A stretch of DNA of 64,000 nt from Bacillota bacterium (GTDB lineage: Bacteria; Bacillota; Clostridia; Peptostreptococcales; Anaerovoracaceae): positions 1 through 64,000 of the forward strand of contig JALEJU010000012.1 in assembly GCA_022769485.1 (NCBI GenBank), read 5' to 3'. Under the pieces are notes generated by a model. The model saw only the letters and a program-made list of their open reading frames with translations, searched no databases and had not been told where the DNA came from. This document shows positions 1 to 7,995 of the stretch, one piece after another; within the stretch, counting starts at the first letter, position 1, and each line of letters begins with the position of its first letter. The position numbers and the translations under genes are program-made.

Positions 1-128
1 AAATGTTTCACACCCGGAGGAAATCCTTTCCGCATTTTTTCCGGGTGCTTTGATCAAAGTCTTCTATTTTTTCAGGATTTTTGCAGATCAGCCTGTCTCA
101 GCAATCAGAGCGATTACCTTTGTGCGGC

Positions 129-563
129 TTAAAGATATGGCCGCATATCCCGGGTCAGCTGTTCCTCCATGCAGATGAGTTCTTTCGCGATATTTTTCGA
201 GGTTTCATCCGCTGCCTGATATTGATTCAGATAACGGTTTAAGAACTTCACGCCCATATTGCAGCCGTCGGTCATTAAATCCGCAGCGGTGCTGTCGCTT
301 TGATCCACAGCCATTTTCATACTGGTTTTCATCCGGGACATGCTTTTTGCCATCAGGCTGGGTTCTTTGCCGCTTTCATCGTATTGATTAAGCAGGCGGT
401 GCAGTTCACTGCCCAGCCGTTGGTGTTCTTCTTTGCTTGCCGTCAGCATTTGTTTTAAATTCTCGTTCTGCACATACCCTAAAACATCGTCAATTGAGTC
501 CACGCCCATTTTGACACCGGCATTGCATTCTTTTAACAGATTAATCGTATCTTCATGTTTCAT
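129..563 (-). CDS. Small four-helix (ferritin-like) protein of unknown function
   Basis: A 144-residue, almost entirely helical, Met- and Gln-rich soluble protein with no signal peptide or membrane segment. Helical stretches lie at about residues 2-30, 34-62, 70-105 and 108-140, which suggests a four-helix bundle like the small ferritin-like/DUF2383-type proteins of Clostridia. No clear paired ExxH di-iron motif is visible, so metal binding is not supported. The start follows an AGGAG site. It is divergent from the response regulator at 807 across a 243-base gap. I do not recognise a specific function; the fold assignment is inference from heptad-like spacing only. Confidence 0.6.
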   Translation of the reverse strand: MKHEDTINLLKECNAGVKMGVDSIDDVLGYVQNENLKQMLTASKEEHQRLGSELHRLLNQYDESGKEPSLMAKSMSRMKTSMKMAVDQSDSTAADLMTDGCNMGVKFLNRYLNQYQAADETSKNIAKELICMEEQLTRDMRPYL

Positions 564-806
564 TCTATCATCTCCTTGAACAATAGTTTAACCGGATCTG
601 CAAAAACTAATGATAAACAGCCTTTAATCCGGCATTCAAATTTATTTACCCCCGAATGCACTTCTGCCGCAGGCCGGGTATTCGCATTTCATTTATAAAA
701 AGTTCACGGAACTGTCACAACAAAGGTTTACACTTTAAGCGAAAGATAGTAGATTGTAAGTAGATAAAAGAGATTCCGGTTCTGCCGGCGAAAGAAGGGA
801 TATACC

Positions 807-1475
807 ATGTATCAATTACTTATCGTGGATGACGAGCAGAAAATCAGAGAGGTCATTCGGGAATATGCCGAATTCAACGAATACAGCGTAGACGAAGCGG
901 CCGACGGCATGGAAGCACTGAACCTCTGCAGGGAAAAACAGTACGATCTCATCGTCATGGACATTATGATGCCCAAACTGGACGGATTCTCCGCCTGTAA
1001 AGAGCTGCGGAAATTCTCCGATACCCCTGTAATCATGCTTTCCGCCCGGGGCGAAGAGTACGATAAGCTGTTCGGCTTCGAACTGGGAATCGACGATTAT
1101 GTGACGAAACCGTTCAGTCCCAAAGAATTGATGGCACGGATCCACGCAGTTCTTTCCCGCCGGCAGGCCGGACAAAAACCTCAGGAAATTTATACCTTCG
1201 GCGGTTTGGAGATCAATATGGCTGCCCGTACAGTGACCATTGACGGAAAAAAAGCCGATCTGACGCCGAAAGAATATGAGCTCCTTTTTTATCTGGTACA
1301 AAATAAGAATCTGGCGCTGTCCCGGGACAAGCTTCTCTCCGATGTGTGGGGTTACGACTTCTTCGGCGACGACCGCACTATCGATACCCATATAAAAAAT
1401 TTACGAAACAATCTGGGGCCTTACCGCGATCACATTGTAACGCTTCGGGGCGTTGGCTATAAATTTGAAGAATAG
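807..1475 (+). CDS. OmpR/PhoB-family response regulator
   Basis: A 222-residue two-component response regulator. The N-terminal receiver domain (about 1-118) has the acidic pair D8/D9, phospho-acceptor D52 in the motif VMDIMMP, and switch lysine K101 in TKPF. The C-terminal domain (about 127-222) is a winged helix ending RGVGYKF, typical of OmpR/PhoB DNA binding. It acts in the cytoplasm as the output of the histidine kinase that starts 24 bases downstream, in one operon closed by a terminator at 2970-3008. The upstream region has TTCACG and GTCACA elements 11 bases apart (703 and 714), compatible with autoregulation by a PhoB-like dimer. The signal sensed is not evident. Confidence 0.95.
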   Translation: MYQLLIVDDEQKIREVIREYAEFNEYSVDEAADGMEALNLCREKQYDLIVMDIMMPKLDGFSACKELRKFSDTPVIMLSARGEEYDKLFGFELGIDDYVTKPFSPKELMARIHAVLSRRQAGQKPQEIYTFGGLEINMAARTVTIDGKKADLTPKEYELLFYLVQNKNLALSRDKLLSDVWGYDFFGDDRTIDTHIKNLRNNLGPYRDHIVTLRGVGYKFEE

Positions 1476-1499
1476 AAAAAACAAAACGAGGAGTCGGCC

Positions 1500-2927
1500 T
1501 TGAACACAGAAAAGATAAAAGCAAAATTTGACTTTAAAAGCATTAAATTCAGGCTATGGGCATATTTTATCTTTTTTTCCGTGGTTATCCTTTCTATTCT
1601 CTGTTTTCTGCAGACGTTCTTTCTGCAAAGCTATTACGAAGCAATGAAAACCAGGGAAATTCTCAGTGCGGCTAATGATATTGCCGACAATTACGGGAAT
1701 CTGGATCTCGTAAAGATGAAAGAATACGCCTATGAGAAGGATATGTATATCCGTATAGAAGCCCCCAAAGGACTGGTTATCTATACGGCTGCAAATTCCA
1801 CCTCTCCCTTTTCTTCCGATATGAATTTGGAAGAGGTTGCGGAAGCAAAGAAGCGCCTTGCCAAATCCTCCTCGGATACCATCACATATACGAAGGAAGG
1901 CGACGGTCATATACGGACTTTAATTTACGGGAAATTGATAGCGGATGAAAAAATGGGACAACAGGTATTTCTCTTTATTCGGTCACCGCTGACGCTGGTA
2001 GAATCTACCGTAGATATTCTGGCCAGCCAGTTTCTTGTTGTGGCGTTTATCGCGCTGTTTTTGGCCTTTTCCCTCTCTCTTTATCTGTCCAGACACATCT
2101 CCCGACCGCTGACGCGCATTGCCAAAGGCGCGGAAAAACTTGCGGAGGGCAAATACGATGTCACGTTCGAGCCCAGCACATATTCGGAAATTGCCCGGCT
2201 CAGCGACGCGTTGACCTATGCATGTACAGAGTTGGCCAAAAGCGACCGGTTGAAACAGGATTTGATCGCTAACGTGTCCCACGATCTGCGGACACCTTTG
2301 ACCATGATCAAATCTTATGCGGAAATGATCCGGGATTTGTCCGGAGATAATCCGGAAAAGCGGGAAAAGCATCTGAAGGTCATCATCGACGAAACCGACC
2401 GGTTAAATATTCTGGTCTCCGATCTGCTGACCCTTTCGAAAATGCAGGCCGGAACCATCCCTATAGAAAAAAAACGCTACGACCTGGCCGAAAGCGTGCA
2501 GAATATTTTAAATTCCTACGCCCTGATGGCGGAGCAGGAGCAGTATCAGATTGAATTTTATAAAAACGGCAGCACCATGGTAATCGCAGACGAACAGCGT
2601 ATTAAGCAGGTTGTGATCAACCTTTTGAACAATGCTCTGCATTATTGCGGGGAAAAGAAGAAGGTCATCGTAGCGCTGCATCAAATCACGGAGGGTGTTC
2701 TCTGCCAGGTTACGGACTTCGGAAAAGGGATCCCCGAGAACGAATTGGAACACATCTGGGAACGCTATTACCGCGCCAGCAATCACGGAGAAAGAAGCGC
2801 CACCGGCGGTTCCGGTCTGGGGCTTGCCATCGTAAAAGAAATCCTGACTCTGCACGGCGCAAAGTTCGGCGCGGAAAGCAAATTAAATCAAGGCAGCACG
2901 TTCTGGTTTATACTGAAAGCAGGATAG
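1500..2927 (+). CDS. HAMP-containing membrane sensor histidine kinase, TTG start
   Basis: A 475-residue partner of the response regulator upstream. Transmembrane helices at about 20-43 and 176-198 flank an extracytoplasmic sensor of roughly 130 residues with no recognisable ligand motif. A HAMP linker (about 197-250), a HisKA domain with phospho-acceptor H261 in the motif NVSHDLRTPLT, and a HATPase domain with N box (NLLNNALHY), DFGKGIP and GGSGLGLAIVKEI follow. Translation starts at a TTG six bases after GAGGAG; no ATG or GTG in this frame fits better. All catalytic motifs are intact. The pair resembles VanRS/PhoPR-like envelope sensors, but the stimulus cannot be told from sequence. Confidence 0.95.
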   Translation: MNTEKIKAKFDFKSIKFRLWAYFIFFSVVILSILCFLQTFFLQSYYEAMKTREILSAANDIADNYGNLDLVKMKEYAYEKDMYIRIEAPKGLVIYTAANSTSPFSSDMNLEEVAEAKKRLAKSSSDTITYTKEGDGHIRTLIYGKLIADEKMGQQVFLFIRSPLTLVESTVDILASQFLVVAFIALFLAFSLSLYLSRHISRPLTRIAKGAEKLAEGKYDVTFEPSTYSEIARLSDALTYACTELAKSDRLKQDLIANVSHDLRTPLTMIKSYAEMIRDLSGDNPEKREKHLKVIIDETDRLNILVSDLLTLSKMQAGTIPIEKKRYDLAESVQNILNSYALMAEQEQYQIEFYKNGSTMVIADEQRIKQVVINLLNNALHYCGEKKKVIVALHQITEGVLCQVTDFGKGIPENELEHIWERYYRASNHGERSATGGSGLGLAIVKEILTLHGAKFGAESKLNQGSTFWFILKAG

Positions 2928-2969
2928 ACAAACAAGCTTCCCGGCGTAGGGATATCCCCTGACGAAGAG

Positions 2970-3008
2970 AAGGCTGTTTCCCGGCGAATGCCGGAAAGCA
3001 GCCTTTTG
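2970..3008 (+). terminator. Terminator of the two-component operon
   Basis: Long hairpin whose arms pair AAGGCTG..TTCCCGGC with GCCGGAA..CAGCCTT around a GAAT loop, followed by TTTTG. It lies 43 bases after the kinase stop codon. Confidence 0.85.
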
Positions 3009-3054
3009 TAGTTTCTGCGGTATTTCAATTTGTTTTTCGTCCGGTTCCCCTTCG

Positions 3055-3082
3055 TTGCAAACCGCAGGACTTATGCTATAAT
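3055..3082 (+). promoter_or_regulatory. Promoter of the DMT transporter gene
   Basis: TTGCAA, a 16-base spacer and TATAAT preceded by TGC, an extended -10. It sits about 60 bases before the transporter start. Confidence 0.65.
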
Positions 3083-3143
3083 ATAGAAAATCCTGAATTT
3101 TGCAGACCGGATCGACTGTTATGCAGAAAGGAAATGATTTGTT

Positions 3144-4049
3144 ATGAACCGAATCAAATGCTACTTTACCTTGGCTTTAGCCGTTACTTTCTGGTGCTCC
3201 GCGTTCGTAGTATCGAAGATCGCTTTAGACGACCTTCCGCCCATTACGCTCTGTACCTGCCGGTTTCTCATCGCGTTCTGCGTGCTTTATCCCTTTGTAA
3301 GAAACCGGGGATTCCGCTTGGGACTGCTCTTCCGCAGGCAGTCGTTTCTTTTCGGCATCAGCGGAACCGGCTCCAACTTAGTCCTGCTGACCATCGGCCT
3401 GACCGCCTGCTCCGCCGGAATGTCTTCTATTGCTCACGGGCTTTTTCCCGTCTTTATGGTATTCTTTGGTTATATCATGCTGAAAGAACGGATGAACCGT
3501 TTTAAATGGGTCAGCGTAATTTTCTCCTTAATCGGCGTGGCAGTTGCCTGCGCAGGCAACGTGGATCTGGAGGGAACAAAAGCCTGGGGCGTCGGCCTGG
3601 TCATTTTATCCGTCTTTACCTGGGCATTTTATTCCGTCTTTGTGAAAAAACATTCGGCGGAACTGTCCGGGTGGATTTTAACCGAAGTTACTTTCGGCAC
3701 GGCGTTTCTCGCCTGCCTGCCTCTGGCAATTATCGAATGTATTTATGTAGGAAACGTTTCTTTCCCCGAACCTATGTCCTGGGTAAGCATCCTTTACCTG
3801 TCGATTTTCTCCAGCATTATCGGCATCGGCCTTTGGAACATCGGCGTAAAAGAGGTCAGCCCTGCCGTATCCGGTGTTTACTTTAACCTGACGCCCGCCA
3901 TCGGTCTGGCAATTGCGGTTATCGCCGGCGAAGGCTGCTCCTGGATGCAGGTCGTGGGCTGCGCCTTAATCGTAATCGGCGTTCTGGCAGGATCCAAGGG
4001 AGATATGCTGGAAGCGGCGGAGGAACAGAAAAATCAAAAACAAGACTAA
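3144..4049 (+). CDS. DMT-superfamily EamA transporter
   Basis: A 301-residue integral membrane protein with about ten hydrophobic helices in two homologous EamA halves (about 5-140 and 150-290). Each half ends in the usual E-R-x-N or glycine-rich helix. The family exports or imports small metabolites, amino acids or drugs across the cytoplasmic membrane; the substrate cannot be assigned. It has its own extended -10 promoter and ends 10 bases before radA, so the two may be cotranscribed. A second, unrelated-position EamA protein is encoded at 27799-28728. Confidence 0.88.
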   Translation: MNRIKCYFTLALAVTFWCSAFVVSKIALDDLPPITLCTCRFLIAFCVLYPFVRNRGFRLGLLFRRQSFLFGISGTGSNLVLLTIGLTACSAGMSSIAHGLFPVFMVFFGYIMLKERMNRFKWVSVIFSLIGVAVACAGNVDLEGTKAWGVGLVILSVFTWAFYSVFVKKHSAELSGWILTEVTFGTAFLACLPLAIIECIYVGNVSFPEPMSWVSILYLSIFSSIIGIGLWNIGVKEVSPAVSGVYFNLTPAIGLAIAVIAGEGCSWMQVVGCALIVIGVLAGSKGDMLEAAEEQKNQKQD

Positions 4050-4059
4050 GGAAATTACT

Positions 4060-5436
4060 ATGGCAAAAAAAGCGAAAACCGTATTTGTGTGCCAAGAATG
4101 CGGGCACGAAAGTTCCAAATGGATGGGGCAGTGCATCTGCGGTGCCTGGAACACGATGACAGAAGAAAGGGTTCCCGACATCAAAGAAGATGACAAACGG
4201 CGCAGAACTCCCTCTGCCTCTTCTGCAAAAACCCTCCGGTTAAACGAAGTATTATCCGGTGATCACCGCCGGATTGACACGGGAATCGAAGAACTGAACC
4301 GCGTGCTGGGCGGAGGCCTGGTTCGCGGTTCCCTGACTTTGATTTCCGGCGAGCCGGGAATCGGCAAGTCTACTTTAATCATACAGGCCGCTGCGGAAAT
4401 CGCATGCCAAATCGGTACCGTACTTTATGTAACCGGCGAAGAATCCGAAGAACAGGTAAAAATGCGGGCGGATCGCGTCTGCAAAACCTTGCCCGACAGC
4501 CTGTATATTTTATCCGAAACCAATATGGAGCAGATTATGCAGGCTGCAGAATCTTTAAAGCCTGAATTCCTGATTATCGACTCCATCCAGACCATGTTCT
4601 CCAACGATCTGGACTCTGCTCCGGGCAGCGTATCCCAGGTGCGGGACTGCGGAAATCTGCTTATGCGCATCGGCAAAGGATACAATATCCCTATCTTCGT
4701 TGTCGCTCATGTAACCAAAAGCGGTGACCTGGCCGGCCCGAAAATTATAGAGCATCTGGTAGACTGCGTTCTGCATTTTACGGGAGAACGCAGTCAGGAT
4801 TTACGGATTCTTCGTTCTGTCAAAAATCGTTTCGGCACTACCAGTGAAATCGGCGCTTTTGAAATGACCGAAAGCGGCCTTCTTCCGGTAAAAAATCTTT
4901 CTAAAAGCTTTCTGGAAGGGATGGAAAACGGCGCAGAAGGCTCTGTTGCCGCTGCGGTTTATGAGGGAACCCGGCCTCTGCTTTTAGAGGTGCAGGCGCT
5001 TACGGCCCCCGCCAACATAGGTTTTGCCCGACGTACTGCCATCGGGATTGAACTTTCCCGCCTGAACATGATTTTAGCGGTTTTAGACCGGAAAGCGGGT
5101 TTGAACTTAACCAACCAGGACGTATATGTGAACATTGTAGGCGGACTGCGCCCGGAGGGTACCTATACAGATTTAGCCATCGCGCTGGCCATCTACTCTA
5201 CCTGTAAAGGCTGCACTCCCGCCGGCCGCATTCTTGCAGTAGGGGAAATCGGTTTAACGGGGGATCTCCGTTCCATTCAAAACGCAGATAAAATCGTCCG
5301 GGAAGCCGTCCGCATGGGATTCCGCAAAATCATCCTGCCGAAAAAAAATCTGGAAACTCTCTCACAGGTTTCCTCCGAAGCAGAATTCTTTGGTGTAACC
5401 AGTCTGAAAGATGCAATTTCCGTATTCATAGCATAA
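4060..5436 (+). CDS. radA: DNA repair protein RadA (Sms)
   Basis: A 458-residue RecA/Lon-like helicase that drives branch migration in recombination and repair. The N-terminal zinc finger has C11 and C14, then C25 and C27. The RecA-like ATPase has Walker A GEPGIGKS at about 97-104, and the RadA signature KNRFG lies near 255. The C-terminal third (about 290-458) is the Lon-like peptidase-related domain. The second cysteine pair is spaced CxC rather than the usual CxxC (see findings). The start has an AAGGA site just after the transporter stop. In Bacillus the gene lies in the clpC operon; here it follows a transporter and ends at a strong terminator. Confidence 0.97.
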   Translation: MAKKAKTVFVCQECGHESSKWMGQCICGAWNTMTEERVPDIKEDDKRRRTPSASSAKTLRLNEVLSGDHRRIDTGIEELNRVLGGGLVRGSLTLISGEPGIGKSTLIIQAAAEIACQIGTVLYVTGEESEEQVKMRADRVCKTLPDSLYILSETNMEQIMQAAESLKPEFLIIDSIQTMFSNDLDSAPGSVSQVRDCGNLLMRIGKGYNIPIFVVAHVTKSGDLAGPKIIEHLVDCVLHFTGERSQDLRILRSVKNRFGTTSEIGAFEMTESGLLPVKNLSKSFLEGMENGAEGSVAAAVYEGTRPLLLEVQALTAPANIGFARRTAIGIELSRLNMILAVLDRKAGLNLTNQDVYVNIVGGLRPEGTYTDLAIALAIYSTCKGCTPAGRILAVGEIGLTGDLRSIQNADKIVREAVRMGFRKIILPKKNLETLSQVSSEAEFFGVTSLKDAISVFIA

Positions 5437-5478
5437 AAAGAATTTACAGGTCTGCAAGCAGCAGAGAATAAAACACTG

Positions 5479-5521
5479 AAAATCCACAGGAAACACAGCG
5501 ATGCTTTCCGTGGATTTTTTT
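5479..5521 (+). terminator. radA terminator
   Basis: AAATCCACAGGAAA pairs with TTTCCGTGGATTT around a 10-base loop, followed by a T-run. It lies 42 bases after the radA stop. Confidence 0.9.
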
Positions 5522-5580
5522 ACGAGCTTTTAAGAACTAAAGCATGAAAAAACGGCGCCGGGAATCCGGCAGAGAGCATT

Positions 5581-5627
5581 AAAACCAAAAACAGGGAGAC
5601 GGTACAGCCGAGGCCGCACCGTCTCCC
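5581..5627 (-). terminator. Terminator of the EF-G-like gene
   Basis: Perfect 10-base arms GGGAGACGGT and ACCGTCTCCC with a 14-base loop. On the minus strand they are followed by TGTTTTTGGTTTT. It lies about 70 bases after the stop of the EF-G paralogue. Confidence 0.88.
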
Positions 5628-5699
5628 AAATCATCTCATAATCTCATTCTGCTTTATCGAGGGATGTCTTTAAATACTGTTTTTTATTCGTGTCAAACT

Positions 5700-7655
5700 C
5701 TATTCTTCGTCCTGATGCGCTTCCGCAACGATCTTTTCCGTCAGATGAGCAGGAACTTCTTCGTAACGTTCAAAGTTCATAGTAAAGCTGCCTCTGGCCT
5801 GAGTCATAGAACGCAGTGTGATCGCATACTTGAACATTTCTGCCTGAGGAGCTTCTGCGATAACCTTCTGTCCGCCGCCTGCCTGGGGTTCCATACCGAG
5901 AATTTTACCTCTTCTCTTGTTCATATCGCCCATAACGTCGCCCATATATTCGTCGGGAACCAGAACTTCAACGTGCATAACGGGTTCCAGCAGAATAGGC
6001 TTTGCTTCTACAATACCCTTCTTAAACGCCAGAGACGCCGCGATTTTAAACGCCATTTCATTGGAGTCTACTTCGTGATAGGAACCGTCATACAGAACCG
6101 CTTTAACATGCGTTACAGGGAAACCTGCAAGAGGTCCCTTTTCCATGCATTCTCTGAGTCCCTTTTCAACCGCGGGAACGTAGTTTTTAGGAACGGAACC
6201 GCCGAACAGCTCTTCGGAAAATTCGAAGTCCTCCTGAGAGGGGCTGAAACGAATATGCACGTCGCCGTACTGTCCCGCACCGCCGGACTGTTTCTTGTGT
6301 TTGCCCTGTACATCGGAGTTGCCTTTAATCGTTTCTCTGTACGGGATCTTCTGATCTACCAGAACAACGTCCACGCCGTATTTATCTTTCAGCTTGGCGG
6401 TTACGATACCGATCTGGATATCGCCCTGACCGCCGATCAGAGTCTGGTGTGTTTCCGAATTTCTTTCTACTACGAAAGAAGGATCTTCTTCCATAAGCTT
6501 ATGCAGGCCGGAGCTGATTTTTTCTTCATCGCCCTTAGCCTTGGGTTCAACCGCCATATAAAGGGACGGTTCAGGGAAGTTCACTTTTTCGTAAGCAATA
6601 TAATTCGCCTTATCGCAGAGAGTATCGCCGGTCTGCGCAAACTGCAGCTTGGAAGCAGCCACAATATCGCCTGCGGGTACCGTGCCCGCTTCGCTCTGGG
6701 TCTTTCCTCTGAGATAGAACATGCTGCCCATCTTTTCAGGCTTTTCCGCTCTGGTGTTGTACAATTCCATACCCGGTGTGATTTTGCCGGAAATCACCTT
6801 CAGCAGATTGATCTTGCCCACAAAGGGGTCGGCGATGGTTTTAAATACAAATGCAGAAACCGGTGCGTTTTCATCACATGCTCTTGCAATGTCTTTGCCG
6901 TCTGCGTCTTTGCCCGCATATTCCGGGTGATCCTTCGGAGCGGGAACGTACTTCAGCAGTGCGTCCATAAACTCCTTTACGCCCGTGCCGTCCAGCGCGC
7001 AGCTTGTAAATACCGGGGTGATGGAACGGTTAGCGATACCGCTGAGAAGACCTCTTGCAAATTCTTCATCGGTAAACTCTTCGCCGTTAAAGAATTTTTC
7101 CAGCAGCTCCTCGTCGCTTTCCGCAACTGCCTCGGTCAGCGCCTCTTTAATATCCCCCTGGATGGGTTCAACGAGAGGAACAACAGAAGTACCGAATTTA
7201 TCCTGCATATCCGCAATAACCTGATCAACGTTTACATTTTCTTTATCGATCTTATTGATCAGGAAGAAAGTAGGCATATTGTATTCTTTACAAGTGTTCC
7301 AGGCTTTTTCCGTACCTACCTGAACACCGGAGGAAGCGTCTACTACGATAACAGCGGCTTCTACCGCCCGCAGAGCGGAATCTACTTCACCGATAAAATC
7401 GAAGTAGCCCGGGGTGTCGAGGAAGTTAATTTTTACTTTATTGTATTCTACGGGAACAATGGATGCGCCGATGGAATATCCTTTTTCAATTTCCATCTTG
7501 TCGTAGTCAGATACCGTGTTTCCGTCTTCTACTCTACCAATTCTGCTGATCACACCCGTAGCAAACAGTGCAGCCTCCAATAGGGTCGTCTTGCCGCAGC
7601 CGCCGTGGCCTACCAGTGCAACATTTCTGATTTTGTCACTTGCGTAGCCTTTCAT
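5700..7655 (-). CDS. Elongation factor G-like GTPase (EF-G2 type)
   Basis: A 651-residue translational GTPase, shorter than canonical EF-G (about 690). The G domain has G1 GHGGCGKT (16-23), G3 DTPG (80-83) and G4 NKID (134-137). Domains II to V follow, including the domain IV loop and an EF-G C-terminus. The switch I segment reads EIEKGYSIGAS instead of the RGITI of true EF-G; this marks the EF-G2/FusA2-like paralogue group, whose role (accessory translocation or GTP-dependent ribosome factor) is not settled. It is monocistronic, with a start after AGGAGG, a good promoter at 7798-7826 and a terminator at 5581-5627. TetM-type ribosome protection is less likely from the overall sequence. Confidence 0.88.
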   Translation of the reverse strand: MKGYASDKIRNVALVGHGGCGKTTLLEAALFATGVISRIGRVEDGNTVSDYDKMEIEKGYSIGASIVPVEYNKVKINFLDTPGYFDFIGEVDSALRAVEAAVIVVDASSGVQVGTEKAWNTCKEYNMPTFFLINKIDKENVNVDQVIADMQDKFGTSVVPLVEPIQGDIKEALTEAVAESDEELLEKFFNGEEFTDEEFARGLLSGIANRSITPVFTSCALDGTGVKEFMDALLKYVPAPKDHPEYAGKDADGKDIARACDENAPVSAFVFKTIADPFVGKINLLKVISGKITPGMELYNTRAEKPEKMGSMFYLRGKTQSEAGTVPAGDIVAASKLQFAQTGDTLCDKANYIAYEKVNFPEPSLYMAVEPKAKGDEEKISSGLHKLMEEDPSFVVERNSETHQTLIGGQGDIQIGIVTAKLKDKYGVDVVLVDQKIPYRETIKGNSDVQGKHKKQSGGAGQYGDVHIRFSPSQEDFEFSEELFGGSVPKNYVPAVEKGLRECMEKGPLAGFPVTHVKAVLYDGSYHEVDSNEMAFKIAASLAFKKGIVEAKPILLEPVMHVEVLVPDEYMGDVMGDMNKRRGKILGMEPQAGGGQKVIAEAPQAEMFKYAITLRSMTQARGSFTMNFERYEEVPAHLTEKIVAEAHQDEE

Positions 7656-7702
7656 AGCAACCTCCTAAATTTATTTATTCTCGATCCTCTTCAGATCTTC
7701 TG

Positions 7703-7724
7703 AAAAACAATCGGCACTTGCCGA
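7703..7724 (-). promoter_or_regulatory. Possible attenuator hairpin in the EF-G-like leader
   Basis: Minus-strand stem TCGGC-AAGT-GCCGA followed by TTGTTTTT, midway between promoter and start codon. The stem is only five base pairs, so termination would be weak. Confidence 0.3.
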
Positions 7725-7797
7725 GAACTGCCGTATATTCCGTATGTAGATTCCTTTGATTGCGAGTCTTCAGCCCCGGCAATACGTCAGCGCTGAA

Positions 7798-7826
7798 ATT
7801 ATATCATACAAGCTTTGAAATAGCAA
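7798..7826 (-). promoter_or_regulatory. Promoter of the EF-G-like gene
   Basis: TTGCTA, 17-base spacer, TATAAT with upstream TGA (extended -10) on the minus strand. Confidence 0.75.
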
Positions 7827-7995
7827 ACGAAAAGGCATAAAAAACACCTGTAGATCTGCGCTTGTCAATGATATGACCCGAGAAAAACGGCAAGTGGCGT
7901 AAAACGGAAAAGTACCTGCTCTTTGCTCCGAATAGTATGAACGGTTGCCCTTATCAGGATATTTCTTCGCTTTACAGATATTTTTCTGCTGTTGC

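Larger units (their letters stand above)
7656..7995. other. Intergenic region between EF-G-like gene and EF-hand lipoprotein gene
   Basis: 340 bases without a supported gene. It holds the promoter of the EF-G-like gene (7798-7826), a roughly 140-base untranslated leader with a small hairpin (7703-7724), and 3' sequence of the lipoprotein gene where I see no clear terminator. Confidence 0.5.

Noticed and set aside
11..47. Inverted repeat CACCCGGA/TCCGGGTG at the window start as a terminator
   Set aside because: The loop is 21 bases and the T-run does not follow the stem directly on either strand; the gene it would serve is outside the window.
703..733. PHO-box array controlling the two-component operon
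   Set aside because: Only two repeats keep the 11-base period; the third candidate is off by two bases. Mentioned in the gene entry but not listed as a site.
5664..7583. A 639-codon open frame on the plus strand
   Set aside because: It is antisense to the EF-G-like gene, has no ribosome site and encodes a Phe/His-rich low-plausibility protein; a mirror of a biased coding strand.
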